Assembly: GCF_006717145.1 (NCBI RefSeq)
Contig: NZ_VFQF01000002.1
Location: forward strand, 1,302,001-1,366,000
Length of the DNA stretch: 64,000 nt
DNA from: Humibacillus xanthopallidus
Lineage (GTDB): Bacteria > Actinomycetota > Actinomycetes > Actinomycetales > Dermatophilaceae
Direction of reading: 5' to 3'
Part shown: positions 37,394-45,918 of the stretch, piece after piece
Numbering within the stretch: the first letter of the stretch is position 1
Layout of the letters: the number at the start of each line of letters is the position of its first letter
Made by a program: the position numbers and the translations under genes
Notes under the pieces: model-generated
The model's input: the letters and a program-made list of their open reading frames with translations, nothing else
Told to the model about the DNA's origin: nothing
Database searches by the model: none

Positions 37394-37418
37394 GCCGGGG
37401 ACGGCTCGGGCCCCCGGC
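37394..37418 (+). terminator. Terminator after the YbaK gene
   Basis: GCCGGGG (37394-37400) pairs with CCCCGGC (37412-37418), directly after the stop codon. The converging whiB gene ends about 70 bp away. Confidence 0.5.
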
Positions 37419-37448
37419 GTCATGCGTGTCGGTCAGCTGGGTCAGTCC

Positions 37449-37496
37449 GGTCAGCCCCGGTCAGCCCCGGTCAGCCCCGGTCAGCCCCGGTCAGCC
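37449..37496. repeat. Tandem decamers overlapping the whiB 3' end
   Basis: The decamer GGTCAGCCCC is repeated almost five times (37449, 37459, 37469, 37479, partial 37489). The last copy contains the whiB stop codon (TCA on this strand at 37491). The copies are identical, so copy number may vary by slippage without changing the protein. Confidence 0.85.
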
Positions 37497-37772
37497 TGCA
37501 ACGTCCCACAGGAGGCGGGACCGCTCGGAGGCGGTGGTGCCACCCCAGATGCCGAAGGTCTCGGGAACGCGCATCGCGTGCTCGAGGCAGGCGCGGGCGA
37601 CGGGGCACTCGCTGCAGATGGCCTTCGCGGCCTCGGTCTGCTCGCGGCGCTGGATCTGACCCATGTCGGGGTCGTCCACGAAGAACTGCTCGGCGTCCTT
37701 GCCGCGGCACAGGCCCTGCTCCTGCCACTCGTACGAGCTGTAGACGGGCCGGGGGAGACGAGTGACGGTCAT
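37491..37772 (-). CDS. WhiB-family iron-sulfur transcription factor
   Basis: WhiB-like proteins bind a [4Fe-4S] cluster and act with the primary sigma factor; they occur only in actinobacteria and their phages. The product has 93 residues. The four cluster cysteines are Cys22, Cys53, Cys56 and Cys62 (C-x30-C-x2-C-x5-C), and the GIWGG turn is at 74-78, followed by a basic end (SERSRLL). The start MTVTRLPR at 37772 has GGAAG upstream. Its promoter region holds repeated TTGTGCA motifs and is shared with the divergent MerR gene. The subgroup (WhiB1-7) cannot be settled by eye. Confidence 0.95.
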   Translation of the reverse strand: MTVTRLPRPVYSSYEWQEQGLCRGKDAEQFFVDDPDMGQIQRREQTEAAKAICSECPVARACLEHAMRVPETFGIWGGTTASERSRLLWDVAG

Positions 37773-37814
37773 GGCTTCCTCCACGTGATCCGGAGCGGCG
37801 ACCCTGCGCTGAAG

Positions 37815-37868
37815 TTGTGCAGTGATCTTGTGCACTGAACTTACGCAGAACTCGTGCCATTGCACAAG
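37815..37868. promoter_or_regulatory. Repeated TTGTGCA motifs between whiB and the MerR gene
   Basis: The direct repeat TTGTGCAGTGA (37815-37825) and TTGTGCACTGA (37828-37838) is followed by an inverted TGCACAAG (37861-37868). The half-site CTTGTGCA is the same as in the ArsR operator at 49043-49059. It may be a shared operator; the binding protein is not known. Confidence 0.5.
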
Positions 37869-37971
37869 ATGGCTGCGCAAGTTTATTGTGGGCTCTGCCT
37901 GCAGAGAATCGGGTCGCACAGTCGTGCCGTCCGAGGATCCCCGCCGGCGAGCGCAGGAGTGGTGATGAGGG

Positions 37972-39183
37972 ATGACTGACGACGTGGGTGGAGCGCGCGA
38001 CGGGCAGCACCACGAGCACGGGGGGCGACTGCAGCCCCCGAGGTATGCCGCACGGCCCGTCGACGAGGGCGCCGTGGAGTCCGAGGGTGGCCGAGCCGGC
38101 GGTGTCGAGGGGCCAGGCGCCGGCAGCGCAGCTCCGACTGCCCGTGACGACGTGCCGGTGCTCAGCTGGCCGGTGGGCGCGGTCGCCGACCGGCTCGGGG
38201 TCTCGACCTCGACCCTGCGCTCGTGGGAGCGGCGCTACGGCCTCGGCCCCACGCACCGCACGGGTGGGAACCACCGGCGCTACGGCCCGGTCGACCTGCA
38301 GCGCGTCCAGCTCATGACACGTCTCACTGCCGCAGGCATCCCCGCCCAGGCCGCCGCCGAGAGCGTGACGGCCATGCCGCCCGAGGAGGTCGCGCGTCGC
38401 CTCGGATCCACTGCCGACGGCGGCGCGCCCGAGTCGTCCGCGGCGCGGGCGGCACGAGAGTCGGTGGGCGGGGTCCTCGACGACGACGCGGCGGATGAGG
38501 GCATCGAGAGCGTCTTCGGGCCGGTGCGGGCTGCCGCGCTGGCGGGCGGGGCGGCCACCGACGAGGGCACGGTCGATGCGATCCTCTCGGCAGCGCGCGA
38601 GCTCGACGCCACCGGCCTGCTGCACCTCTACCGCCAGACGTTGCGCCGCCTCGACTTCGCCGACGCCTGGTCGGGAGTCTTCGCCCCGTCACTGCGCGCC
38701 ATCGGCGAGCGCTGGGGCGAGGGGTCCCTCGGCATCGAGTCCGAGCACCTTGCGAGCGAGCTGCTCCAGGGCGAGCTGCGCGGGGTCGTGCGGGCCAACC
38801 GCTTCCGCATGTCAGGCACGCCGGTGCTCCTCGGCAGCGCCGACGACGAGCAGCACCACCTGCCCCTGCTCGCCGTCGAGGCGGAGCTCGCCCGGCACGG
38901 CGTGTCGAGCCTGCTCCTCGGACCCCGGGTGCCTGTCCGAGCCCTGGCGAAGGCGCTCGACCGGGCGCGTCCGCCGGCGGTCTTCATCTGGGCGTCGCTG
39001 CGGCGGCTGCCGACAGAGCCGCTGTGGGAGATGGTCGAAAGCCTCGACTGGCCGCTCACCGTCGTCATCGGCGGCCCCGGCTGGCCGCCCGAGGTGACCG
39101 GGCTCCGCGGCTCGGCCTCGGTGGTGCACGCGACGGACCTCGGCACGGCCGTGGGGCAGATCGTGCCCGTCGCGCGACCCTGA
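37972..39183 (+). CDS. MerR-type regulator with B12-binding-like domain
   Basis: The 403-residue product has a disordered N-terminal 60 residues, a MerR winged HTH (about 65-135, LSWPVGAVADRLGVSTSTLRSWERRYGLGP), a linker, and a C-terminal domain like cobalamin-dependent photoreceptors of the CarH/LitR type. Trp248-x9-Glu258-His259 (RWGEGSLGIESEHL) matches the W-x9-EH motif of their helical bundle. The cobalamin-ligand motif ExHxxG is seen as EQHHLP (293-298), so the His is kept and the Gly is Pro. AdoCbl binding and light response are inference. It diverges from whiB with 199 bp between the starts. Confidence 0.82.
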   Translation: MTDDVGGARDGQHHEHGGRLQPPRYAARPVDEGAVESEGGRAGGVEGPGAGSAAPTARDDVPVLSWPVGAVADRLGVSTSTLRSWERRYGLGPTHRTGGNHRRYGPVDLQRVQLMTRLTAAGIPAQAAAESVTAMPPEEVARRLGSTADGGAPESSAARAARESVGGVLDDDAADEGIESVFGPVRAAALAGGAATDEGTVDAILSAARELDATGLLHLYRQTLRRLDFADAWSGVFAPSLRAIGERWGEGSLGIESEHLASELLQGELRGVVRANRFRMSGTPVLLGSADDEQHHLPLLAVEAELARHGVSSLLLGPRVPVRALAKALDRARPPAVFIWASLRRLPTEPLWEMVESLDWPLTVVIGGPGWPPEVTGLRGSASVVHATDLGTAVGQIVPVARP

Positions 39184-39309
39184 CCGGAGGTCGAGCCGCC
39201 ACCACCACGCCATGGCGGAATGGATGCGGCGGAGGCGGTCGCACGGCCGCAACGATCCAGCCATGGCGGCGCTCTTGCGGTTTCGGTGCAAGGCAGCGCT
39301 GACAAGAAC

Positions 39310-39341
39310 GCAAGAAGTGCGCCACTTCTGAAAATTCTTGC
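39310..39341 (+). promoter_or_regulatory. Candidate operator before the amylopullulanase
   Basis: GCAAGAA (39310-39316) and TTCTTGC (39335-39341) form an inverted repeat with an 18-bp spacer, and a second ACAAGAA is just upstream. CTTGCAG-type sites occur upstream of actinomycete amylase genes, where MalR-like repressors act. The rest of the 267-bp gap from 39184 shows no gene. Confidence 0.45.
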
Positions 39342-39450
39342 AGCCAGATCTGGCGCATGGTGCAAAAGGGGGGATACGGTTCCCTCTGGTCGGTGCGCCT
39401 CCAGGGTGTCCGGCCAGCCCCTGCACCACGCCCTGCACGAAGGAGTGCGC

Positions 39451-42400
39451 ATGCGCCGTCGCCCGGCCACGACCGCCGTCAGCCTCACCGCCCTGGTCCT
39501 TGCCGGACTGGCGGTGCCGATCACCGGCACGGCGGCCCGGGCCGCGGAGCCGGCCCGCACCGCGACCCTCGTCGGCTCGCTCCAGGACGAGCTCGGCTGC
39601 CCGGGTGACTGGCAGCCCACCTGCACGGCGACCGACCTCATCCGCGAGGGCGACACGACGACGTACTCGCAGGTGTTCACCCTGCCGAAGGGCTCCTACG
39701 AGCTCAAGGTCGCGATCAACCACTCGTGGGACGAGAGCTATGGCCAGGGCAGCGGCAACGTGCCCCTCGTGCTGGGCGGCACCGCGAAGCTGAAGTTCAC
39801 CTACGACGACGCGACGCACGCCATCGGCATCACCCCGCTCGAGCTCGCGGGACCGGCGACGCCCGCCGACGCCAAGCTCGCCACGGCCGCGCTGCGTGAG
39901 CTCGCGACGCGGGAGCGCTTCTACTTCGTCATGGCCGACCGCTTCGCCAACGGCGACTCGGGCAACGACCAGGGCGGCCTCACCGGCAGCCGTCTCGAGA
40001 CGGGCTACGACCCCACCGACGCGGGGTTCTACCACGGTGGTGACCTCAAGGGCGTCACGCAGAAGCTCGACTACATCAAGGGTCTCGGCACGACCGCCAT
40101 CTGGCTGACGCCGTCCTTCAAGAACCGCCCCGTGCAGGGCAGCGGCTCCGACGCGAGCGCGGGCTACCACGGCTACTGGGTCACCGACTTCACCCAGATC
40201 GACCCGCACCTCGGCACCAATGCCGAGATGAAGGCCCTCATCGCCGCGGCGCACGCCAAGGGGATGAAGGTCTACTTCGACATCATCACCAACCACACCG
40301 CCGACGTCGTCGACTACGAGGGCGGCAAGCACGGCTACATCTCCAAGGAGACCGCGCCCTACAAGGCGGCCGACGGCACCGTCTTCGACGACGCCACGGT
40401 GGCGGGCAAGCCGATGTGCGCAGGGACCCAGGCGGCATACCCCGACTGCTTCCCCCCGCTGTCGGCGGCCACGTCCTTCCCGTACAAGCCGGTCTTCCGC
40501 ACCGACGCCGACAAGACCGTCAAGGTGCCGGCCTGGCTCAACGACCCGACGATGTACCACAACCGCGGCGACTCGACCTTCGCCGGCGAGTCCTCGAGCT
40601 ACGGTGACTTCGTCGGTCTCGACGACCTCTTCACCGAGCGCTCCGACGTCGTCACCGGCATGGAGGACATCTACAAGAGCTGGGTCGACTTCGGCATCGA
40701 CGGCTTTCGCATCGACACGGTCAAGCACGTCAACATGCAGTTCTGGCAGTCCTTCTCGCCGGCGATCCTGAAGCACGCCAAGGAGATCGGCAAGCCCGGC
40801 TTCAACATGTTCGGCGAGGTCTTCGACAGCAACCCGGCCTACATGAGCCAGTTCACGACGACCGGCAAGCTGCCGGCGACCCTCGACTTCGGCTTCCAGA
40901 GCGCGGCGCTCGGCTTCGCCCAGGGCAAGGCGACCACCGGGGTGCGTGACCTCTTCGCGGGTGACGACTACTACACCGACACCGACTCGAACGCCTACGA
41001 GCTGCCGACCTTCCTCGGCAACCACGACATGGGCCGCATCGGGGCGATGCTGCTCGGCGGCAGCTACGACAACGCAGACGCCGCCCAGCGCAAGAACCTC
41101 CTCGACCGCACCGAGCTCGCGAACTCCCTGATGTTCCTCACGCGCGGCAACCCGGTCGTCTACTACGGCGACGAGCAGGGCTTCACCGGTCCGGCAAGCG
41201 GGTTCGACGACAAGCGCGCCCGTCAGGACATGTTCGGCTCGAAGACCTCCATCTACCAGGACGACGTCGTCATCGGCAGCCCTGACCTCCAGGGCGACGG
41301 GGCGCACTACTCGACGAGCGTTCCGCTCTACCAGCACATCAAGCAGCTCGCGGCCCTGCGCCAGGCCCACCCGGCGCTCGCCGACGGCGCGCAGATCCAC
41401 CGCTACGCCTCCGACGCAGCCGGCATCTACGCCTTCAGCCGCATCGACAAGTCGGCCAAGCGCGAGTACGTCGTCGCGACGAACAACGCGACGAGCGCGA
41501 AGTCGGCGACCTTCGAGACGTTCTCGGCCGGCGCGAAGTTCGTTCCGCTGCTCGGCGGCTCGGGCGACCTGCGCGCCGACAAGGCCGGCCGCGTGACCGT
41601 CACGCTGCCGCCGCTGTCGGTCGCCGTCTACCGGGCGAACGCGACGATGACCGCGTCGCCGGCGGCCCCCGCCATCTACCCGACCTCGCCGAGCGCCGGT
41701 GGCGTCGTCGGTGGTCGCGCCGAGATCGGCGCCGCCGTGCCCGCCAACACCTTCGCCGAGGTCAGCTTCCTCTACCGTCCGGTCGGCACGAGCACGTGGA
41801 CGCCGATCGGCACCGACGACAACGCCCCCTACCGCGTCTTCCACGACGTCAGTGGCATGGCCAAGGGCACCCTGCTCGAGTACCGGATGGTGGCCAAGGA
41901 CATCTCCGGCCGGGTCTCCGCGACCTCGACCTACGGCATCGTCGGCGAGCCGCAGACCTCCGGTGGTGGCGGGGGCGGCGGCGTCGGCCCCGTCACCCAG
42001 CCGCAGAACGTCAGCGTCCCCGGCAACCACAACTCGGAGATGGGGTGCCCGGGTGACTGGCAGCCCGACTGCTCCCAGGCGCAGCTCACGCTCGACGCCA
42101 AGGACGAGATCTGGAAGGGCACCTACACCATCCCGGCCGGCGACTACGAGTACAAGGCCGCGATCAACAAGAAGTGGGACGAGAACTACGGGGCCGGCGC
42201 AGTCTCCAACGGCGGCAACATCGCCTACAAGGCCCCGGGCGGCTCGGTCACGTTCTACTACGACCACCGCACCCACTGGGTGACGAGCACCGCGCAGGGC
42301 CCGATCATCACGGCGCCCGGCAGCTTCCAGAGCGAGCTCGGCTGCCCGGGAGACTGGGCGCCGGACTGCATGCGCTCGTGGCTGCAGGACCCCGACGGTG

Positions 42401-45285
42401 ACGGCACCTACACCTTCAGCACCGACCAGATCCCGGCCGGCAACTACGAGTTCAAGGTCGCGGTCGGCCTGAGCTGGAACGAGTCCTACCCGGCCAACAA
42501 CGTCGCCTTCTCGGTGCCGGCGGACGGCGTCGTCACGACGATCACGTACAAGACGTCGGACCACACAGTCACCGTCAAGACCTCCAAGGCCGGGGCTGCT
42601 CCCGACCTGACGAAGGCCAAGGCGTTCATCGTCGGCCCCGACCTCGTGGCCTGGCCGGCCTCGGCCCTGCCTGCGGGAGTCGACCCGGCCACGCTGAAGT
42701 GGCGGCTGCACTGGTCGGCTGACGGCGGTCTCGCCGTCGACGCCGAGGCCGTGACCGGCGGATCCGTCGCGTCGCTCACCCGCGACCCCGCTGGGCTGCC
42801 CGCCTCGCTCGTCGCGGCGCACCCCGAGCTCAAGGGAGCCGTCGCTCTGCGCCTCGACCAGAGGACGGCGAAGCAGCTGCCCGAGATCCTCAAGGGCCAG
42901 GTGGCGGTCGCGATGTACGACTCCACGGGCAAGCTGCTCGACGCGACCGGCGCACAGACCGCGATCGCCCTCGACAGCCTGTATGCCGCGAAGGCAGCGA
43001 CCCGCTCCTACGGCGTCAGCTTCACGGGTGGCAAGGTCGGCTTCAGCCTGTGGGCCCCGACCGCCCAGTCCGCGACACTGCTCACCTGGCCGGCGGGCTC
43101 GCCCGACCAGCCTGCGAGCGCTGCCCGGCGCGTGGCGATGACCCGCGCCGACGACGGCTCGTGGTCGGCGTCTCTGCCGTCCTCGGCCAGGAACGTGCGC
43201 TACCTCTTCGAGGTCAAGGTCTACGCACCGAGCACCGGCAAGGTCGAGACCAACCTCGTCACCGACCCGAACTCCGTTGCGCTGACGCTGAACTCGACAA
43301 GGTCGGTGGCGGTGGACCTCAAGGACACGGCATACATGCCCTCGGCGTGGCGCACGGCCAAGGCGCCGGCGCTCGCGAAGGACGTCGACTCGACGATCTA
43401 CGAGCTGCACATCCGTGACTACTCGATGAGCGATGCCAAGGTGCCGGCCGCCAAGCGCGGCAGCTACCTCGCGTTCGCCGAGAACGGCGACGGCCGCACG
43501 CACCTCAAGGAACTCGCCAAGGCGGGCCTCAACACGGTGCACCTGCTGCCGAGCTTCGACATCGCCTCGATCGAGGAGGACCCGGCCAAGCAGCAGACGC
43601 CGCAGTGCGACCTCGCGTCCTACGCCCCGGACAGCACCGAGCAGCAGAAGTGCGTCGGTGCCGTGGCGAGCAAGGACGCCTTCAACTGGGGCTACGACCC
43701 CTACCACTACAGCGTGCCGGACGGCTCGTATGCGTCGAGCGCCGCTGCGGCAGATGGCGGTTCGCGGGTCGCGGAGTTCCGCACGATGGTCGGTGCCCTC
43801 CACGAGGACGGCCTGCGGGTCGTGCTCGACGAGGTCTTCAACCACACGGCGGCCTCGGGCCAGGCCGACAAGTCGGTGCTCGACAAGGTCGTGCCCGGCT
43901 ACTACCAGCGGCTCAACGCGATGGGCGCCGTCGAGACCTCGACGTGCTGCCAGAACGTCGCCACCGAGCACGCGATGGCGCAGAAGCTCATGGTCGACTC
44001 GGTCGTCATGTGGGCCAGGGACTACAAGGTCGACGGCTTCCGCTTCGACCTCATGGGTCACCACAGCAAGGCCAACATGCTTGCCGTGCGATCGGCCCTC
44101 GACGCCCTCACCCCCCAGAAGGACGGGGTCGACGGCAAGGCCATCTACCTCTACGGCGAGGGCTGGAACTTCGGCGAGGTCGCGAACAACGCGCTGTTCG
44201 TCCAGGCGACGCAGGGCCAGCTCGGCGGCACCGGCATCGGGACCTTCAGCGACCGGCTCCGTGACGCCGTGCGCGGCGGTGGACCGTTCGACGAGGACCC
44301 GCGCAAGCAGGGCTTCGGCTCCGGCGAGGCGACCGACGACAACGGCGCGGTCGACAAGGACGGCAAGCCCGTCAACGTCGACGCGGCCGGGCGACTGGCC
44401 CACGACACCGACCTCGTGCAGCTCGGTCTCGCGGGCAACCTGCGGACCTTCACCTTCCGCAGCCAGGCAAGCGGGTCGGTCGTCAAGGGCACCCAGGTCG
44501 ACTACAACGGGTCGCCGGCCGGCTACGCCGACGAGCCCGACGAGGTCATCAGCTACGTCGACGCGCACGACAACGAGACGCTCTTCGACTCGCTGACGTA
44601 CAAGCTGCCCGTCGCGACGACGATGAAGGACCGGGTGCGCATGAACACCCTGTCGCTCGCGACGACCGCTCTCGCGCAGACGCCGTCGTTCTGGCACGCG
44701 GGCGCCGACCTGCTGCGCAGCAAGTCGCTGAACCGCGACAGCTACGACAGCGGCGACTGGTTCAACCGGCTCGACTGGACGGGCGTCGACAACGGCTTCG
44801 GCCACGGGCTGCCGCCCGAGGCGCAGAACTCCGCGAAGTGGTCGTTCATGAAGCCGCTGCTCGCGAACCCGGCCCTCAAGCCGGCCGCGAGTGACGTCAA
44901 GCAGGCGAGCGCGATGGCGGAGGACCTGCTCAAGCTGCGCTTCAGCTCGCCGCTCTTCCGCCTGGGCAGCGCCGCGGCGATCAACGCCAAGGTCAGCTTC
45001 CCGGTGTCGGGCACGGCCGACGCTCACCAAGGTGTCATCGTCATGCGCATCGACGACACCGTGGGCGCCGACGTCGACCCCGCCCTGCGCGGCGCGGTCG
45101 TGGTGTTCAACGCGACGCCGTCGTCGGTCTCGCAGAAGGTGGCAGGCCTCACCGGGCAGGTGCGCCTCAGCCCGGTGCAGGCGAACGGCGCCGACAGCGT
45201 CGTCAAGCAGGCGGCATACGACGCCGGCACGGGCGCCCTCACGGTGCCGGCACGCACGGTGGCCGTCTTCGTCCAGCCGAACTGA
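39451..45285 (+). CDS. Secreted amylopullulanase (alpha-amylase and pullulanase)
   Basis: This 1944-residue extracellular enzyme joins two GH13 catalytic domains. A signal peptide runs to about residue 34 (AARA-AEP). Then: X25-type starch-binding module 1 (44-130); alpha-amylase domain (152 to about 730) with Asp422, Glu456 and Asp526; a beta-sandwich (733-833); X25 modules 2 (854-948) and 3 (954-1045); and a pullulanase part (1054-1944) with a CBM48-like region, FNWGYDPYHY, Asp1533, Glu1570 and Asp1707. The three X25 modules share GCPGDW-x-P-x-C. It would cleave alpha-1,4 and alpha-1,6 bonds. ATG 39451 follows AAGGAG; upstream in-frame starts lack a signal peptide. GTATGCCG octamers occur at 40433, 42977, 43328 and 45216. 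Confidence 0.95.
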   Translation: MRRRPATTAVSLTALVLAGLAVPITGTAARAAEPARTATLVGSLQDELGCPGDWQPTCTATDLIREGDTTTYSQVFTLPKGSYELKVAINHSWDESYGQGSGNVPLVLGGTAKLKFTYDDATHAIGITPLELAGPATPADAKLATAALRELATRERFYFVMADRFANGDSGNDQGGLTGSRLETGYDPTDAGFYHGGDLKGVTQKLDYIKGLGTTAIWLTPSFKNRPVQGSGSDASAGYHGYWVTDFTQIDPHLGTNAEMKALIAAAHAKGMKVYFDIITNHTADVVDYEGGKHGYISKETAPYKAADGTVFDDATVAGKPMCAGTQAAYPDCFPPLSAATSFPYKPVFRTDADKTVKVPAWLNDPTMYHNRGDSTFAGESSSYGDFVGLDDLFTERSDVVTGMEDIYKSWVDFGIDGFRIDTVKHVNMQFWQSFSPAILKHAKEIGKPGFNMFGEVFDSNPAYMSQFTTTGKLPATLDFGFQSAALGFAQGKATTGVRDLFAGDDYYTDTDSNAYELPTFLGNHDMGRIGAMLLGGSYDNADAAQRKNLLDRTELANSLMFLTRGNPVVYYGDEQGFTGPASGFDDKRARQDMFGSKTSIYQDDVVIGSPDLQGDGAHYSTSVPLYQHIKQLAALRQAHPALADGAQIHRYASDAAGIYAFSRIDKSAKREYVVATNNATSAKSATFETFSAGAKFVPLLGGSGDLRADKAGRVTVTLPPLSVAVYRANATMTASPAAPAIYPTSPSAGGVVGGRAEIGAAVPANTFAEVSFLYRPVGTSTWTPIGTDDNAPYRVFHDVSGMAKGTLLEYRMVAKDISGRVSATSTYGIVGEPQTSGGGGGGGVGPVTQPQNVSVPGNHNSEMGCPGDWQPDCSQAQLTLDAKDEIWKGTYTIPAGDYEYKAAINKKWDENYGAGAVSNGGNIAYKAPGGSVTFYYDHRTHWVTSTAQGPIITAPGSFQSELGCPGDWAPDCMRSWLQDPDGDGTYTFSTDQIPAGNYEFKVAVGLSWNESYPANNVAFSVPADGVVTTITYKTSDHTVTVKTSKAGAAPDLTKAKAFIVGPDLVAWPASALPAGVDPATLKWRLHWSADGGLAVDAEAVTGGSVASLTRDPAGLPASLVAAHPELKGAVALRLDQRTAKQLPEILKGQVAVAMYDSTGKLLDATGAQTAIALDSLYAAKAATRSYGVSFTGGKVGFSLWAPTAQSATLLTWPAGSPDQPASAARRVAMTRADDGSWSASLPSSARNVRYLFEVKVYAPSTGKVETNLVTDPNSVALTLNSTRSVAVDLKDTAYMPSAWRTAKAPALAKDVDSTIYELHIRDYSMSDAKVPAAKRGSYLAFAENGDGRTHLKELAKAGLNTVHLLPSFDIASIEEDPAKQQTPQCDLASYAPDSTEQQKCVGAVASKDAFNWGYDPYHYSVPDGSYASSAAAADGGSRVAEFRTMVGALHEDGLRVVLDEVFNHTAASGQADKSVLDKVVPGYYQRLNAMGAVETSTCCQNVATEHAMAQKLMVDSVVMWARDYKVDGFRFDLMGHHSKANMLAVRSALDALTPQKDGVDGKAIYLYGEGWNFGEVANNALFVQATQGQLGGTGIGTFSDRLRDAVRGGGPFDEDPRKQGFGSGEATDDNGAVDKDGKPVNVDAAGRLAHDTDLVQLGLAGNLRTFTFRSQASGSVVKGTQVDYNGSPAGYADEPDEVISYVDAHDNETLFDSLTYKLPVATTMKDRVRMNTLSLATTALAQTPSFWHAGADLLRSKSLNRDSYDSGDWFNRLDWTGVDNGFGHGLPPEAQNSAKWSFMKPLLANPALKPAASDVKQASAMAEDLLKLRFSSPLFRLGSAAAINAKVSFPVSGTADAHQGVIVMRIDDTVGADVDPALRGAVVVFNATPSSVSQKVAGLTGQVRLSPVQANGADSVVKQAAYDAGTGALTVPARTVAVFVQPN

Positions 45286-45303
45286 GGCTGCTCGGCTGGC
45301 TCA

Positions 45304-45345
45304 CACGGCCCTCGGCTCCCGGTCTCCCGGGAGTCGAGGGCCGTG
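45304..45345 (+). terminator. Terminator of the amylopullulanase
   Basis: A 19-bp stem (45304-45322 with 45327-45345, one G-T pair) has a short TCTC loop and lies 18 bp after the stop. The CsoR/CstR-like site starts 2 bp downstream. Confidence 0.8.
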
Positions 45346-45347
45346 CT

Positions 45348-45363
45348 ATACCCTTAGGGGTAT
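45348..45363 (+). promoter_or_regulatory. CsoR/CstR-like operator overlapping -10 box and start codon
   Basis: ATACCCTTAGGGGTAT is a near-perfect 16-bp palindrome. It matches operators known for copper sensor CsoR and persulfide sensor CstR (ATACCCC..GGGGTAT type). It covers TACCCT (45349-45354, a -10 box) and the first bases of the ATG at 45362, so a bound repressor would block transcription. No csoR gene is in the window. Confidence 0.65.
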
Positions 45364-45430
45364 GCCAGAGGTCGACGTGCCTGCCGTCTCAGACCGATCC
45401 CGGGTGCCCGACGCCGAGGTCCGCTGGTGA
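45362..45430 (+). CDS. Possible 22-residue leader ORF under the CsoR-like site
   Basis: ATG 45362 is 7 nt after the TACCCT -10 box, so translation would start at or near the first base of the mRNA. It encodes MPEVDVPAVSDRSRVPDAEV and two more residues, and the TGA at 45428-45430 overlaps the GTG of the next gene. It could be a leader peptide that couples translation, or part of a longer protein if a start were misread. I know no homologue. Confidence 0.4.
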   Translation: MPEVDVPAVSDRSRVPDAEVRW

Positions 45431-45858
45431 GGGGCCTCTCGCAGGCGCCTCGGCTCGGTGACGCGAACTCCCGCGTGGCCGTCTCTGCACCGGGCAGGTG
45501 GCCTGTGCGCCGCGTGTGGTCAGGACTCGGCGTCCTGGCCGCGCTCGTCCTGCTCGTCGGGGTGGGGCCGGGCTGGGCGTTCGCCACCCAGCCGCTCTGG
45601 TCGGTCGTCACGCTCGGAGCGCTCGCCGCGGCCTCGGCTGCGCTGGCGACCTTCGTGCCGCTGCCGGGGGAGGGCCTGCACGTGCACTTCGGCTGCGGGC
45701 CGTGCGCGGCCGTCGGGGGGCTGGCTGCCGTCGGCGGCGCCTGGCTCGCGCTGACCTCGTCGCACGACGGGGGCACCGCCTCTCTCGCGCTCGCCCTCGC
45801 CGGATTCGGGCTCGCCCGCCGGGTCACCGAGCCGCAGACCTGCGCCCGGCCGGTCTGA
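45427..45858 (+). CDS. Small membrane protein with CGPC motif
   Basis: The 143-residue product has a basic start (WPVRRVW), a membrane helix from about 34 to 53, a second from about 57 to 77, then HVHFGCGPC (Cys90 and Cys93), a third helix (AAVGGLAAVGGAWLAL) and a fourth short hydrophobic stretch. I do not recognise the family. The CGPC pair and nearby histidines, plus the CsoR/CstR-like operator upstream, suggest a role with copper, thiols or sulfane sulfur, as inference only. Its GTG overlaps the stop of the 22-codon ORF. An aldo/keto reductase follows after 60 bp. Confidence 0.6.
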   Translation: MRGLSQAPRLGDANSRVAVSAPGRWPVRRVWSGLGVLAALVLLVGVGPGWAFATQPLWSVVTLGALAAASAALATFVPLPGEGLHVHFGCGPCAAVGGLAAVGGAWLALTSSHDGGTASLALALAGFGLARRVTEPQTCARPV

Positions 45859-45918
45859 GGCCGCGGAGCGTCAGGCCCCCATCTGTCGCGAGGTGACGAG
45901 GCGGCATACGTTGGTCGG

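Noticed and set aside
39220-39450. Longer N-terminus of the amylopullulanase starting at 39220
   Set aside because: It would bury the signal peptide 77 residues inside the protein; ATG 39451 has AAGGAG and a classical signal.
38812-45030. Very long minus-strand reading frame of about 2072 codons opposite the MerR and amylopullulanase genes
   Set aside because: It is a shadow of GC-rich codons: the plus strand has clear protein families, catalytic residues and a signal peptide, while the minus frame is repetitive in Val/Gly/Arg/Asp and has no recognisable domain.
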